From Sphingobacterium yanglingense (GTDB taxonomy: Bacteria; Bacteroidota; Bacteroidia; Sphingobacteriales; Sphingobacteriaceae): a stretch of 64,000 bases of DNA. The notes beneath the pieces are model-generated. The model ran no database searches and had not been told where the DNA came from. It was given only the letters and a program-made list of their open reading frames with translations. Made by a program: the position numbers and the translations under genes. Location: contig NZ_SNYV01000002.1 in assembly GCF_004363245.1 (NCBI RefSeq), positions 1 to 64,000 on the forward strand, in the 5' to 3' direction. Positions 25,660 through 35,402 of the stretch are shown here, piece after piece (the first letter of the stretch is position 1; every line of letters starts with the position of its first letter).

Positions 25660-26130
25660 TTATCGTTTTGAGCGAAAAAAGGTCTTCATCAAAGCACCAC
25701 ATTGTTCCTCCAACACTCCACCTATAATCTGTGTTTTAGGGTGTAGTATATTCGGGGCGACCACCGTATATCCTCTCTTTTCATCCACTGCCCCGTAAAC
25801 AATGCGTGACACTTGTGTCCAATACGATGCACCAGCACACATCACACAAGGTTCTACCGTCACATATAGTGTACAGTCCTTGAGATACTTGCCTCCCAAA
25901 AAATTAGCAGCCGCTGTGAGTGCCTGCATTTCAGCATGCGCAGTCACATCATTCAACCGTTCTGTAAGGTTATATCCCTTACCTATTATTTTATTTTGTG
26001 CAACGATAACTGCCCCTATCGGCACCTCATCCTCTCTAAAAGCTTGCTCCGCTAAACTAAACGCTTCCTTCATATAGAGCTCATCTAGCTTTTCCTGTGG
26101 CAACGTTTCTTCAAAATTATAAATCCGCAT
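25660..26130 (-). CDS. tadA: TadA, tRNA-specific adenosine deaminase
   Basis: 156 residues. The zinc-binding HAE (THAEMQAL) and PCVMCAGA motifs of the cytidine/deoxycytidylate deaminase fold are present with the catalytic glutamate. TadA converts adenosine-34 to inosine in tRNA-Arg(ACG). The frame has about 19 extra residues before the usual MKEAFSLAEQAF start; either ATG is possible, and the first is kept because it lies 1 base after the csaA stop. Third gene of a csbD-like/csaA/tadA operon. Confidence 0.9.
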   Translation of the reverse strand: MRIYNFEETLPQEKLDELYMKEAFSLAEQAFREDEVPIGAVIVAQNKIIGKGYNLTERLNDVTAHAEMQALTAAANFLGGKYLKDCTLYVTVEPCVMCAGASYWTQVSRIVYGAVDEKRGYTVVAPNILHPKTQIIGGVLEEQCGALMKTFFRSKR

Positions 26131-26131
26131 A

Positions 26132-26479
26132 CTATATCAATCGGGCACCATTTGGCACCTTACGTTCTACCGCTGTCAAAACAATATCACCATTTTCGTC
26201 CGCCAAACCTGTCACCAAGCATTCAGACATAAATTTCCCAATCTGCTTACGCGGGAAATTAACAACAGCCACAATCTGTCGCCCGACCAACTCCTCCTTA
26301 GTATATAACTTCGTAATCTGTGCACTCGATTTACGTAAACCGATTTCCGAACCAAAGTCAATCAATAACTGATACGCTGGTCTCCTGGCCTCTGGAAAAT
26401 CATTCGCTTCTAAAATTGTTCCAACTCTCAAGTCTACCCGTTCAAAGTCAGACCAACTAATATCTTCATTTACACTCAT
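26132..26479 (-). CDS. csaA: CsaA-like tRNA-binding/export chaperone
   Basis: 115 residues of the tRNA-binding OB-fold (EMAP-II-like) family: SWSDFERVDLRVGTIL at the N-terminus, GLRKSSAQIT, GRQIVAVVNFP and a C-terminal VPNGARLI. This is the CsaA consensus. CsaA of Bacillus acts as a secretion chaperone; the fold binds tRNA. Its start overlaps the stop of the upstream csbD-like gene by one base, and tadA follows after one base, so translation of the three is probably coupled. Pairing with a tRNA-editing enzyme is compatible with a tRNA role. Confidence 0.88.
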   Translation of the reverse strand: MSVNEDISWSDFERVDLRVGTILEANDFPEARRPAYQLLIDFGSEIGLRKSSAQITKLYTKEELVGRQIVAVVNFPRKQIGKFMSECLVTGLADENGDIVLTAVERKVPNGARLI

Positions 26480-26694
26480 TACACTCTATTGCTTGAAAGG
26501 TCTTCAACCTGCTTTCCAATAGTAAACACAACATAATCTTTCGTACGTTTCAATCGCTTAGCCAATCGTTCGATCAATAAGTCTTCCTCTCCTTCTTTAT
26601 AGGACAAATCCTCTTCCGTCAGCTGGTTGTATTTCCGACTCAATTTTATCTTAGCAATTTGCCAGTCTTGTTCTTTAATTTTGAGATTGCTCAT
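26479..26694 (-). CDS. Small CsbD-like protein
   Basis: 71 residues. The pattern W-x2-AKIKLSRKYNQLTEEDL-Y-EGEEDLLIERLAKRL resembles the CsbD stress-protein family (W..K-G-K...LTDDDL....G..D.L.G.....). It has no signal peptide and is strongly charged. CsbD proteins are general-stress proteins of unknown mechanism. First gene of the csaA-tadA operon, divergent from the outer-membrane protein gene at 26788 with about 93 bases between. The family assignment is moderate. Confidence 0.6.
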   Translation of the reverse strand: MSNLKIKEQDWQIAKIKLSRKYNQLTEEDLSYKEGEEDLLIERLAKRLKRTKDYVVFTIGKQVEDLSSNRV

Positions 26695-26787
26695 AATGTG
26701 GTATTAAAATTGCGTATATTTACAGCGTATACAAACTGTGCAAAACGCGTTTTAAACTATATTAAACAAATCTACATAAATAAATCA

Positions 26788-27375
26788 ATGATGAAAAAAA
26801 TTTTACCAGCATTACTTTTGTTCCTAAGTGGAGCATCAATAGCACAAGCGCAAGTGTTGCCAAGTTTCGAAATCGGACTAAAAGGAGCATTAAACTATTC
26901 TAAGTTAAAAAATGACACTTACTTTGATTCAGACAGCAAAGCAGGTTACCAAGCCGGTCTTTATTCTCGTATCGGTGTATTGGGGTTTCACGTACAACCT
27001 GAGATCTACATCACTGGAAAAAATGTAAAGATTAACAAAGACAATGTGGATGACCTTAAATTCACAAGTGTGGATATTCCTGTTTTATTAGGTAAGCGTT
27101 TTGGCTTAGGCCCTATTGGCGCGAGAATACAGACAGGCCCCGTATTCTCTTTTATTACCAATGACAATGGTGACAAATTAACGAATGCGCTGAAGTTTTC
27201 AGAATACAAGAAAAGCTCTACATCATGGGCATTTGGTGCCGGAGTGGACATATCTAGTTTACGCGTGGATCTTCGGTATGAATTAGGCCTCAACGATATG
27301 GCGAAAGGAAGTAATGAAGCTCAAAAAATCAACATGTGGAGTATTGGTCTAGGCTACCGTTTATTCAAGATTTAA
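26788..27375 (+). CDS. Outer-membrane beta-barrel protein, PorT-like
   Basis: 195 residues from ATG 26788 (a second ATG follows at once); an in-frame extension to 26659 would overlap the divergent csbD-like gene and bury the signal peptide, so it is rejected. The signal peptide is about 1-21 (ending IAQAQ). The rest is alternating beta strands with closing aromatic residues, and the short-barrel pattern GLKGALNYS, GYQAGLYSRIG, LDIPVLL-like and YELGLNDM seen in PorT/OmpW-like barrels. Its cargo or role is unknown. It ends in a terminator. Confidence 0.75.
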   Translation: MMKKILPALLLFLSGASIAQAQVLPSFEIGLKGALNYSKLKNDTYFDSDSKAGYQAGLYSRIGVLGFHVQPEIYITGKNVKINKDNVDDLKFTSVDIPVLLGKRFGLGPIGARIQTGPVFSFITNDNGDKLTNALKFSEYKKSSTSWAFGAGVDISSLRVDLRYELGLNDMAKGSNEAQKINMWSIGLGYRLFKI

Positions 27376-27401
27376 TCAACACATTTAATATTAAAGACGG
27401 A

Positions 27402-27443
27402 TTGGTCGAGATGTTTTTGCAAAACACCTCGACCAATTTTTAT
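27402..27443 (+). terminator. Terminator of the beta-barrel gene
   Basis: A 10-base perfect stem ATTGGTCGAG / CTCGACCAAT, extended by partial pairing in the loop (TGTTTT/AAAACA), is followed by TTTTTATA. It lies 26 bases after the stop. Confidence 0.8.
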
Positions 27444-27648
27444 ATAATAACTGAAGATTCATATCGGATTGAAATTCCAAAGTCCGTATGGTTGAAAGCA
27501 TATATTGTAAAACAACAAAGAGAACTTTTAGAGAGATGTATTCTTTCTAAAGCTCGATAGCGTAACCTAAAAAATTTAGAACAATTCTAAATTAAAGCTT
27601 TTTAATGGATTTAAAGTCATTTTTATAAATGATTTAGATATTTTTGCA

Positions 27649-27656
27649 GGATAAAA
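27649..27656 (+). promoter_or_regulatory. -7 box of sdhCAB
   Basis: TATTTTTG is an exact TAnnTTTG element 18 bases before the sdhC ATG. No TTTG at the matching -33 position. Confidence 0.5.
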
Positions 27657-27674
27657 TTTATAAAAAAAAGGATA

Positions 27675-28460
27675 ATGAGTAGTAAATCAAAGCCACTATT
27701 GACTTCTTCACTGGGAAAGAAACTCATCATGAGCTTAACCGGACTATTTTTATGTTCGTTCTTATTAGTTCACTTGATTGGTAACTTACAGTTATTTAAA
27801 GATGACGAAGGCTATGCATTCAACAATTATGCGTACTTCATGACGCATTTCACCCCTATTAAAGTAGTTTCCTACTTACTTTACGCATCTATTATCATCC
27901 ACGCTGTTTATGCGTTAATTTTAACCATGAAGAACAAAGCTGCTCGACCGATTGGTTATGACAAAGGTAGTGGTAACGTAAACAGCAAATGGAACTCAAG
28001 AAATATGGGTATCCTAGGAACAATCGTTTTAGTTTTCTTAGCGACTCACATGCAAAATTTCTGGTTTCAGTACAAGTTTGGCACTACTCCTTATGTAGAA
28101 TACCACACTGAATTAGCAACTGGAAACCGCGAGATCATAGCTTCAGACAACATTCCTAGCAACTACGATGGTTACAAAACCTATGTAAACAACGGCGTTG
28201 AGACAATTCAAACAAAAGATTTATACAAACAAGTAGCATATACTTTCCAAAATCCATTTATTGTATTGTTTTATGTGATTGCAATGGCGGCCCTAGCTTT
28301 CCACTTGATTCACGGATTCCAATCCGCGTTCCAAACGCTAGGCTTCAACCACAGAAGATACATTGGATTTATTAAAGGACTTGGCATTTGGGTATTTGGG
28401 GTTCTTGTCCCGCTTGCGTTTGCAGCAATGCCTTTGTATTTCTATTTTAAAAGTTTGTAA
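27675..28460 (+). CDS. sdhC: Succinate dehydrogenase cytochrome b subunit (type B)
   Basis: 261 residues with five membrane-spanning segments (about 15-37, 65-88, 113-130, 190-215, 233-258). Histidines in the spans (FLLVHLIGN, IIIHAVYA, ATHMQNF, FHLIHGFQS) are the expected ligands for two b hemes, as in the single-subunit type-B anchor of Bacillus and Wolinella. It anchors SdhAB to the membrane and passes electrons to menaquinone. First gene of sdhCAB, 23 bases ahead of sdhA. Confidence 0.92.
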   Translation: MSSKSKPLLTSSLGKKLIMSLTGLFLCSFLLVHLIGNLQLFKDDEGYAFNNYAYFMTHFTPIKVVSYLLYASIIIHAVYALILTMKNKAARPIGYDKGSGNVNSKWNSRNMGILGTIVLVFLATHMQNFWFQYKFGTTPYVEYHTELATGNREIIASDNIPSNYDGYKTYVNNGVETIQTKDLYKQVAYTFQNPFIVLFYVIAMAALAFHLIHGFQSAFQTLGFNHRRYIGFIKGLGIWVFGVLVPLAFAAMPLYFYFKSL

Positions 28461-28483
28461 TATCGCATTAATAGTATAAGATT

Positions 28484-30418
28484 ATGTTAGATTCAAAAGT
28501 ACCAGCAGGCCCATTGGCCGAAAAATGGTCAAAACATAAGTTCAATATGAAACTGGTAAACCCAGCTAACAAACGTAAATTTACAATTATCGTTGTTGGT
28601 ACAGGTTTAGCAGGCGCCTCTGCTGCAGCTTCATTAGCTGAGCTAGGTTATAATGTTAAAACATTTTGTTACCAGGATTCTCCACGTCGTGCTCACTCTA
28701 TTGCTGCACAAGGGGGGATCAACTCTGCAAAGAACTATCAAAATGACGGTGACTCGGTTTTCCGTTTATTCTATGATACGATCAAAGGAGGAGACTACCG
28801 TGCACGCGAAGCAAACGTATATCGCTTGGCAGAAGTCTCCGTAAACATTATTGATCAATGTGTGGCTCAAGGTGTTCCTTTCGCACGCGAATACGGCGGT
28901 CTTTTAGACAACCGTTCATTCGGTGGAGCTCAAGTATCACGCACATTCTACGCACGTGGTCAGACAGGACAACAACTATTATTAGGAGCATACTCTGCCT
29001 TGAACCGTCAGATTCAAAAAGGAAAAGTTCAATCCTATACGCGCCACGAAATGCTAGATATCGTAAAGATTGATGGCCATGCAAGAGGCGTAATTACCCG
29101 CGATATGGTAACGGGTAAAATAGAATCACATGAAGGTCATGCTGTTCTTTTATGTACAGGTGGTTACGGAAACGTATTCTTTTTATCTACAAACGCAATG
29201 GGCTGTAACGTAACAGCAGCATGGAGAGCACACAAACGTGGAGCCTTCTTTGCCAACCCATGTTACACACAGATTCACCCTACTTGTATTCCTGTAACTG
29301 GGGATCACCAATCAAAACTGACTTTGATGTCAGAATCTCTACGTAACGACGGTCGTGTCTGGGTTCCAAAAACACAAGAAATGGCAGAACGAGTACGTAA
29401 AGGCGAATTGAAACCTGTAGATATCAAAGAAGATGACAGAGATTACTTCTTAGAGCGTAAATACCCTTCTTTCGGTAACTTGGTACCTCGTGACGTAGCT
29501 TCGCGTAATGCAAAAGAAGCTGTAGATGATGGTCGTGGTGTAGGAAAGACAGGCTTCGCTGTTTACTTAGACTTCAAAGACGCAATTGCTCGCCTTGGAG
29601 AAGATAGCGTACGTGCTAAATATGGTAACCTTTTCGATATGTATCACAAGATTACTGACGAAAACCCATACAAACAACCGATGCGTATCTATCCAGCTGT
29701 TCACTACACTATGGGTGGCGTATGGGTTGACTATAACTTGATGACTACAGTACCTGGATTATATGCATTAGGAGAGGCCAACTTCTCTGACCACGGGGCT
29801 AACCGTCTAGGTGCTTCTGCATTAATGCAAGGACTTTCTGATGGTTACTTTGTAATCCCTTACACTGTTGGAGATTACTTGGCTGGCCTAGGAAACTTCA
29901 ATCCTGTAGACAAAAACCATCCTGCTTTTGAGCAAACTCGTAAAGAGGTAGAAGATAACATCAACAAATTATTGGCTTTACGTGGCTCTAAAACCGTAGA
30001 TGATATCCACAAAGAGCTTGGACATATCATGTGGGAATACTGTGGTATGGCCCGTACAGCTGAAGGTCTTACTAAAGCAAAAGGCATGATTCAAGAACTT
30101 AAAAAAGAATTCTGGTCTAATGCATCCGTATTAGGACAGAATGAAGAGCTGAATATGTCTTTAGAAAAAGCAGGTCGTGTTGCAGACTTTATCGAACTTG
30201 GAGAATTAATGGTGGATGATGCCTTAAATCGTAGCGAATCCTGTGGAGGTCACTTCCGCTTGGAATCACAAACAGAAGAAGGCGAAGCTAAACGTGATGA
30301 TGAGAACTTCACTTACGTTTCGGCTTGGGAATACACTGGCGAAAATCAACCTGAGGTCCTTCACAAAGAAGAACTGGTATTCGAAAACGTTAAGTTAACA
30401 CAAAGAAGTTATAAATAG
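28484..30418 (+). CDS. sdhA: Succinate dehydrogenase flavoprotein subunit
   Basis: 644 residues. The dinucleotide motif [13 protein letters not shown] is near residue 38; the FAD-linking histidine is in [13 protein letters not shown]; substrate-site residues occur in HPTCIP and in the [16 protein letters not shown] region. It oxidises succinate to fumarate in the citric acid cycle and complex II. It follows sdhC closely. A 72-base gap with repeats separates it from the sdhB start. Confidence 0.95.
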   Translation: MLDSKVPAGPLAEKWSKHKFNMKLVNPANKRKFTIIVVGTGLAGASAAASLAELGYNVKTFCYQDSPRRAHSIAAQGGINSAKNYQNDGDSVFRLFYDTIKGGDYRAREANVYRLAEVSVNIIDQCVAQGVPFAREYGGLLDNRSFGGAQVSRTFYARGQTGQQLLLGAYSALNRQIQKGKVQSYTRHEMLDIVKIDGHARGVITRDMVTGKIESHEGHAVLLCTGGYGNVFFLSTNAMGCNVTAAWRAHKRGAFFANPCYTQIHPTCIPVTGDHQSKLTLMSESLRNDGRVWVPKTQEMAERVRKGELKPVDIKEDDRDYFLERKYPSFGNLVPRDVASRNAKEAVDDGRGVGKTGFAVYLDFKDAIARLGEDSVRAKYGNLFDMYHKITDENPYKQPMRIYPAVHYTMGGVWVDYNLMTTVPGLYALGEANFSDHGANRLGASALMQGLSDGYFVIPYTVGDYLAGLGNFNPVDKNHPAFEQTRKEVEDNINKLLALRGSKTVDDIHKELGHIMWEYCGMARTAEGLTKAKGMIQELKKEFWSNASVLGQNEELNMSLEKAGRVADFIELGELMVDDALNRSESCGGHFRLESQTEEGEAKRDDENFTYVSAWEYTGENQPEVLHKEELVFENVKLTQRSYK

Positions 30419-30420
30419 TA

Positions 30421-30480
30421 TTGCGTATAGCGTATCGGGATATGCGCAATGTCTCAATACTCAATACTCAGTACTCAATA
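30421..30480 (+). repeat. Hairpin plus 7-bp tandem repeat between sdhA and sdhB
   Basis: An imperfect inverted repeat TTGCGTAT ... ATATGCGCAA (30421-30450) is followed by four tandem 7-base units CTCAATA, CTCAATA, CTCAGTA, CTCAATA at 30453-30480. The repeat encodes nothing needed: a frame opening at 30449 translates it but the normal sdhB start is 30491. It resembles a dispersed intergenic repeat rather than operon sequence. Confidence 0.7.
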
Positions 30481-30490
30481 CTATACAGAT

Positions 30491-31264
30491 ATGAGTAATC
30501 ACATGAATTTAACGCTGAAGGTTTGGCGTCAAAAAAATGATAAAGCAAAAGGACAATTTGTAACCATCCAAGCCAAAGACATCGCTGATGACATGTCTTT
30601 CTTAGAGATGTTAGACATTGTCAATGATGATCTTACCCGTAAAGGTGAAGACCCTATATATTTTGATCACGACTGTCGCGAAGGTATCTGTGGGATGTGT
30701 TCGTTGGTAATCAATGGTCGCCCTCACGGCCCTATGGAAGGTACTACAACTTGTCAATTGCATATGCGTAGCTTCCATGATGGACAGACTATCGTCATCG
30801 AACCATGGAGAGCAGCTGCATTCCCAGTATTAAAAGATTTAGCCGTAGACCGTACAGCATTCGACCGTATCCAACAAGCTGGAGGTTACGTCAATGTAAA
30901 TACAGGAGGTGTGCCTGACGCCAACGTTATTCCTATTCCAAAACGTATTGCTGATGAAGCTTTCGAATCAGCGACTTGTATAGGTTGTGGAGCCTGTGTA
31001 GCTGCGTGTAAAAATGCTTCTGCAATGTTATTTGTCTCTGCCAAAGTATCTCAATTTGCTTTATTACCGCAAGGACAGACGGAACGTTACGAGCGTGCGC
31101 AAGCTATGGTAGACCAAATGGATGCTGAAGGCTTCGGTAACTGTACCAATACTGGTGCATGTGAGGCTGAATGTCCTGTAGGAATAAAATTGACAAATAT
31201 TGCTCGATTGAATAGAGAATACCTAGGTGCGAAGATCTTTAGACAAGAAGACGTACATAATTAG
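30491..31264 (+). CDS. sdhB: Succinate dehydrogenase iron-sulfur subunit
   Basis: 257 residues from ATG 30491 ([16 protein letters not shown]); an upstream in-frame ATG at 30449 would translate the 7-base repeat and is rejected. The 2Fe-2S ferredoxin cluster cysteines are in [11 protein letters not shown] plus a later CQLHM. The C-terminal ferredoxin part has [13 protein letters not shown] and [12 protein letters not shown] for the other two clusters. It carries electrons from SdhA to the heme anchor. Last gene of sdhCAB, followed by a terminator. Confidence 0.95.
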   Translation: MSNHMNLTLKVWRQKNDKAKGQFVTIQAKDIADDMSFLEMLDIVNDDLTRKGEDPIYFDHDCREGICGMCSLVINGRPHGPMEGTTTCQLHMRSFHDGQTIVIEPWRAAAFPVLKDLAVDRTAFDRIQQAGGYVNVNTGGVPDANVIPIPKRIADEAFESATCIGCGACVAACKNASAMLFVSAKVSQFALLPQGQTERYERAQAMVDQMDAEGFGNCTNTGACEAECPVGIKLTNIARLNREYLGAKIFRQEDVHN

Positions 31265-31289
31265 AACTTTCTTACAAAAGGGAATAGTA

Positions 31290-31318
31290 AAGAGGTTGTC
31301 TTAATGAGGCAACCTCTT
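31290..31318 (+). terminator. sdhCAB terminator
   Basis: A 9-base perfect stem AAGAGGTTG / CAACCTCTT with an 11-base loop, followed by CGCATTTTT, 25 bases after the sdhB stop. Confidence 0.75.
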
Positions 31319-31412
31319 CGCATTTTTAACAAAACGCCTTATTATTAACCAATTAGTTCTCTAAAAAATCATCTTTTTTCAATTGATAATCAACAAAAAC
31401 AACAGAAAACTA

Positions 31413-31443
31413 TTTGATTCTTACGATACTTTTCATTACTTTG
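31413..31443 (+). promoter_or_regulatory. Candidate promoter of the lone receiver gene
   Basis: TTTG is followed by a 20-base spacer and TACTTTG, one base short of TAnnTTTG. The start point would lie about 40 bases before ATG 31490. Confidence 0.35.
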
Positions 31444-31489
31444 TATAGCTAAGAATTTCTCTTATCTAGACGGGGTGAAGTATAAAACT

Positions 31490-31957
31490 ATGGAAAACAA
31501 AAGTAAAATTACAGTATTGTATGTAGATGATGAGGAAAACAATTTGATTTCCTTTAAAGCTACCTTTCGATTAAGATACAAGGTTCTTACTGCAATTAAT
31601 GGTGCTACGGCTATCGATATGGTCAAGAAAAACCACATCGACATTATCATTACGGATCAGCGAATGCCTGAAATGACCGGTGTAGCATTGTTAGAAGAGA
31701 TTATTAAAATCAATCCAGAGCCGATGCGTATCCTCTTAACTGGTTATGCAGACATGGGCGCTGTCGTCGACGCAGTTAATAAAGGAAAGATATACCATTA
31801 TCTTAGCAAACCTTGGAGCGAGGCAGAATTAGATGAAACTATACAGCGTGCTTACGAGGTTTATTCTGAACGCAAAGATATATTAGAAACATACTCAAAA
31901 CTAGAGGTATCCAACGAGCAATTGGAGTTTTTACTACGTCAGAAGTTACTTTCGTAA
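31490..31957 (+). CDS. Stand-alone receiver-domain protein
   Basis: 155 residues from ATG 31490; a GTG at 31475 is also in frame. A single receiver domain (about 7-125) has D13/D14, phospho-acceptor D56 (IITDQRMPEM), T84 and K107 in LSKPW. A helical tail of about 30 residues follows, with no DNA-binding or enzyme domain. The VDAVNKGKIYHYLSKPW signature also occurs in the receiver of the kinase encoded convergently at 32035-33120, so the two receivers are close relatives. It is likely a phospho-relay or protein-protein regulator in the same circuit. Confidence 0.82.
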   Translation: MENKSKITVLYVDDEENNLISFKATFRLRYKVLTAINGATAIDMVKKNHIDIIITDQRMPEMTGVALLEEIIKINPEPMRILLTGYADMGAVVDAVNKGKIYHYLSKPWSEAELDETIQRAYEVYSERKDILETYSKLEVSNEQLEFLLRQKLLS

Positions 31958-31996
31958 AACCATTGAGAAACCTTTATTGCAGACAGGTACCTAGAC

Positions 31997-32036
31997 AACC
32001 CTTTCTTTTCATCCCCTATAGATAAAAGAAAGGGTT
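31997..32036. terminator. Hairpin between convergent signalling genes
   Basis: A 13-base perfect inverted repeat AACCCTTTCTTTT / AAAAGAAAGGGTT with a 14-base loop overlaps the stop codon of the minus-strand kinase gene. The T and A tracts lie inside the stem, so termination in either direction is possible but not clear. Confidence 0.5.
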
Positions 32037-33120
32037 ACTTATTTGGTATTACTACCTTAAAGGTAGTACCATTACCCAACTCTGAAGTTACAGCGACAGT
32101 ACCCTGTAGTTTTGCTAGCGCATTCTGAACATTATAAAGACCGAATCCCATCCCCTCAGCTTCGTTACTCGCCCTAAAAAAGAGCCTAAATATGTCTTTA
32201 ATATATTCTGGAGAAATCCCTACACCCGTATCGCTTACTTCTATCGTAGCATAATCGTCTTTAACTATGACAGATAGATTTACCTGTTTGTTGTCTGAAT
32301 CTTTTCGTTGATATTTGAAGGCATTAGAGAGCAGATTATGTAACACAAGCTCTAGAACAGCATGATCACTTCTAAAAGTGTCCGACTGTTCGACTTTTAC
32401 ATTCAGAGCAACTTGATTATTCTTGGTATACATTTTATAAAACTGTACGATATTATCGAAAAGCTTATAAAAATCTATATCTGACAGCTCCAACTCGCCC
32501 CGACGCAATAAGAAATAATCACGCAGACTATTTATATAGGCATCCAAGCGCATTAAGGAGCCTTCCATTAATCCTAGTATCTCGTGTACCCTTTCTATTT
32601 GATCAAATCCAGCAGCAAGCTTTATAGCCGTCAGAATACCGGTCAGAGGCTCGCGCAAATCGTGGCTCACACTATAAGCAAACTTATCTAACTCATGATA
32701 GGCTTTTTGCAGCTCCTCATTACGAATATCCAACATCGAAGTTGCTATATAGAACTTGTTAGCTTCTTCAATTGAAGAAATGATTTCTTCCTGCTGCCAT
32801 GGCTTACGAACAAAACGGAAAATATGTCCCTTATTCACAGCATCCACGACGGTTTCCATATCGGCATAGGCAGTCAGTAAAATCCGAATCGGTCTCGGGA
32901 ACTCCGTTCTAATATTATGTAAGAAATCTACCCCTAGCTCTCCGGGCATACGTTGATCACAGAAAATAACTCGGATATCGGGATGCGTACGTAATATCTC
33001 CCTTGCCTCGGCAGTATTGGACGCTGTATGAACCAGATAATGATATCTGAAGTTGGCTTTAAAGCCAACTAGGTTATTCACCTCATCATCTATATATAAT
33101 ATTTCTGGAACCTGTTGCAT
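32035..33120 (-). CDS. Receiver-histidine kinase hybrid (REC-HisKA-HATPase)
   Basis: 361 residues without membrane spans. The receiver domain occupies about 5-122 (D11/D12, D55 in FCDQRMPG, T83, K107 in VRKPW). A helical linker (122-147) leads to HisKA with H153 (SVSHDLREPL) and an HATPase domain with N-box NLLSNAFKY and G-box DTGVGIS. The order receiver-then-kinase means that it is itself controlled by phosphorylation, presumably from the membrane kinase encoded 85 bases upstream. It is the last gene in a run with the DISM kinase, the E1-like protein and the GNAT-like protein. Confidence 0.85.
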   Translation of the reverse strand: MQQVPEILYIDDEVNNLVGFKANFRYHYLVHTASNTAEAREILRTHPDIRVIFCDQRMPGELGVDFLHNIRTEFPRPIRILLTAYADMETVVDAVNKGHIFRFVRKPWQQEEIISSIEEANKFYIATSMLDIRNEELQKAYHELDKFAYSVSHDLREPLTGILTAIKLAAGFDQIERVHEILGLMEGSLMRLDAYINSLRDYFLLRRGELELSDIDFYKLFDNIVQFYKMYTKNNQVALNVKVEQSDTFRSDHAVLELVLHNLLSNAFKYQRKDSDNKQVNLSVIVKDDYATIEVSDTGVGISPEYIKDIFRLFFRASNEAEGMGFGLYNVQNALAKLQGTVAVTSELGNGTTFKVVIPNK

Positions 33121-33205
33121 AAATTTGGCAATAAAAACGTACTAACCAAATGACTCTATATACAAAGTTACGTAAATTTAGCCTATTTACTTCTTTTATA
33201 TTTTT

Positions 33206-35365
33206 CTAACAATCTTGTTTAATCGGAATAATTAATTTGAAAATCGCGCCCTTATCTAGCTCAGATTCGACAATTATCTTTCCTTCATGCTTTGCAATTG
33301 TATTGTAAGCGATTGACATACCCAAGCCGGTTCCTTCTCCAACATCTTTTGTTGTGAAAAACGGTTCGAATATTTTCTCTTTGATATTCTGCGGAATACC
33401 TATACCATTATCCGATATCAAAATGAAAATATAGTTTGGATCTTCATAGACTCCTGTTTCTATTTTCAGCACCCCGCCATCGCCTCGCTCAAATTTTTTG
33501 TCGATAGCGTAAATGGCATTAGTCAGTATGTTCAAAAACACTTGGTTCAATTTCCCAGCATAACATTCTATTTCGGGAATATCACCATATACTTTCTGCA
33601 CGTCGATCCCTTCATTTATAATACTTCCTAAGATGATCAGCGTAGATTCTAATCCCTCATTGATATCAGCATACTTCAAAGTGTCTTCATCGACCCTCGA
33701 AAAAATACGGAGACTTTTTACAATTTCCGCAGTACGACTAGCACCGTCATGCATTCCCTTCAAGAGAAAATCGACCTCTTCTTTTAGATAGTCAATATCT
33801 AACTCTTCCTTATACGCCTGAATCTGTTCCTGTTTTTCGGTTTGCGAAAGGCCTTCAGCAAAAGCGATGCGTTCCACCTCATCCAATGTGTCCCACACCA
33901 TCTTAATATCCCTTTTCAGTGGCGCTACATTTGAAGTTACAAAGTTAATAGGGTTATTAATTTCATGTGCTACACCAGCAGTCAACTGTCCCAAAGAAGC
34001 CATCTTTTCCGCCTCCACAAGTTGAGACTGCGCTTCTTTAAGATGTGTCAATGTCTTTTGCAGAGATTCATTGGATTCTGTCAATTCGAGCGTACGCTCA
34101 TTAACTTTTTGCTCCAACACAATGTTTTGCTCCCTAATCAACCGCTCATTCTCCTGCGATATAATCAATTCCCGTGTTTGTGATTCTTCTTTCTCTTTAC
34201 GATAGATATTGATTTTATCTCCCAATGCAAACGAAAGCAGAATAGCCTCTATAACTGAACCAATCTGAACCGCGCGTAAGGTGTAAAAGTTATAAGGTAG
34301 TATGTTATAATCCTTAAGTACGTACACCAAGACACTTACGAGGAATATACACCAGGCGACAAGAAAATACTTCGTTTGTCTATACTTCTGTTGCGATAGC
34401 TGAAAAGCCAATATCAAGACGATTGTAGAACCTCCACCGGCAACAATATTTACCATTTTGTAGGCAGGAATAAAAACACCTCCAATCAAAAGCCCTATCG
34501 CTACCACATATCCTATTAGAAACACATTCAATAGCATATTGAATTTTGGAGACTCTTTAGCTGTCTGTAAAAACGACTTCACAAAGAAAATAGCCGCAAT
34601 GCCGGACATCGCACCAGAAAAAGTGAGTAGCCGCTCCGAAATCCACTTATTCTCTATAGAAAACAGGGGGCCTAAAAGGCCTAGAATAGCTAGCTGCGCT
34701 ATAGTAACCCAGAATATATAGCTTACATAGACATAATAATGTGCTTCCCGTGTAGAAAAATACAAAAATATATTATAAAGGATCATGGAAAGCATCAGCC
34801 CTATATATATAGCAGAGAAAACGTCTGTTTTCATAAGGGTTTTAAACAGTCCCTTATCACTGTAAATAGAAATTGGAGCAGACAGCTGTGTATTACTGAG
34901 CAACCTGAGATAGCAGGTTATCTCCTCCCCTTTCTTTAATGGAACTTCAAATAAAAAATACTGATGAGGATAAGCCAATTTCGCAGAACTAACGTTACTA
35001 TTAACATTCAGACTGTCTACAACACCATTTCGTAAGGAATAGAATACGACTTCATCGATATTTGCCTGAGAGAGGTTAACAATCAGGTCTTCTATATCAG
35101 ACTCATTTTTAATAGAAAAACGAATCCAGTTATTAACGTCCTCTACCCCCAGATTAGGAACCTCTTGCTTATTCTCCTTAAAAAGATCAGGTTGGCTTCT
35201 GACCTCTTCAAATGTTAACTGCTTCGTAGGATCCTTAAAAATAGAAATATTCTTCCCGATATACTGACCTTCACGATCTTTAAAAAACTGAAATGGTTCA
35301 CCAGAATAGGCACACAAAAAGGGTGCGATAATCAGGAAAATTAACAGAAACTTTCTACAATCCAT
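33206..35365 (-). CDS. 7TMR-DISM membrane sensor histidine kinase
   Basis: 719 residues. A signal peptide (about 1-20) is followed by a periplasmic beta-rich 7TMR-DISMED2 domain (about 35-170, ligand or carbohydrate-like sensor), seven membrane spans (about 183-383), a coiled coil (385-455), HisKA with H467 ([12 protein letters not shown]) and an HATPase domain with DNGIGIP and GTGLGMS near the C-terminus. It should detect an extracytoplasmic ligand and phosphorylate a receiver, probably one of the two encoded beside it. It begins 37 bases after the E1-like gene stop on the same strand, suggesting that its signal relates to those enzymes. Confidence 0.88.
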   Translation of the reverse strand: MDCRKFLLIFLIIAPFLCAYSGEPFQFFKDREGQYIGKNISIFKDPTKQLTFEEVRSQPDLFKENKQEVPNLGVEDVNNWIRFSIKNESDIEDLIVNLSQANIDEVVFYSLRNGVVDSLNVNSNVSSAKLAYPHQYFLFEVPLKKGEEITCYLRLLSNTQLSAPISIYSDKGLFKTLMKTDVFSAIYIGLMLSMILYNIFLYFSTREAHYYVYVSYIFWVTIAQLAILGLLGPLFSIENKWISERLLTFSGAMSGIAAIFFVKSFLQTAKESPKFNMLLNVFLIGYVVAIGLLIGGVFIPAYKMVNIVAGGGSTIVLILAFQLSQQKYRQTKYFLVAWCIFLVSVLVYVLKDYNILPYNFYTLRAVQIGSVIEAILLSFALGDKINIYRKEKEESQTRELIISQENERLIREQNIVLEQKVNERTLELTESNESLQKTLTHLKEAQSQLVEAEKMASLGQLTAGVAHEINNPINFVTSNVAPLKRDIKMVWDTLDEVERIAFAEGLSQTEKQEQIQAYKEELDIDYLKEEVDFLLKGMHDGASRTAEIVKSLRIFSRVDEDTLKYADINEGLESTLIILGSIINEGIDVQKVYGDIPEIECYAGKLNQVFLNILTNAIYAIDKKFERGDGGVLKIETGVYEDPNYIFILISDNGIGIPQNIKEKIFEPFFTTKDVGEGTGLGMSIAYNTIAKHEGKIIVESELDKGAIFKLIIPIKQDC

Positions 35366-35402
35366 TTTACATTAGCTTAGCTTCTACAATATCTAAATTG
35401 CA

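Noticed and set aside
26659..26787. N-terminal extension of the beta-barrel gene
   Set aside because: It would overlap the divergent csbD-like gene and place the signal peptide inside the protein.
27336..27560. 74-codon plus-strand frame after the beta-barrel gene
   Set aside because: It overlaps the barrel gene in another frame and contains the terminator at 27402-27443; the remaining 27443-27560 portion has no own promoter or family match.
30449..30490. Earlier start for sdhB
   Set aside because: It translates the 7-base repeat; normal SdhB begins at 30491.
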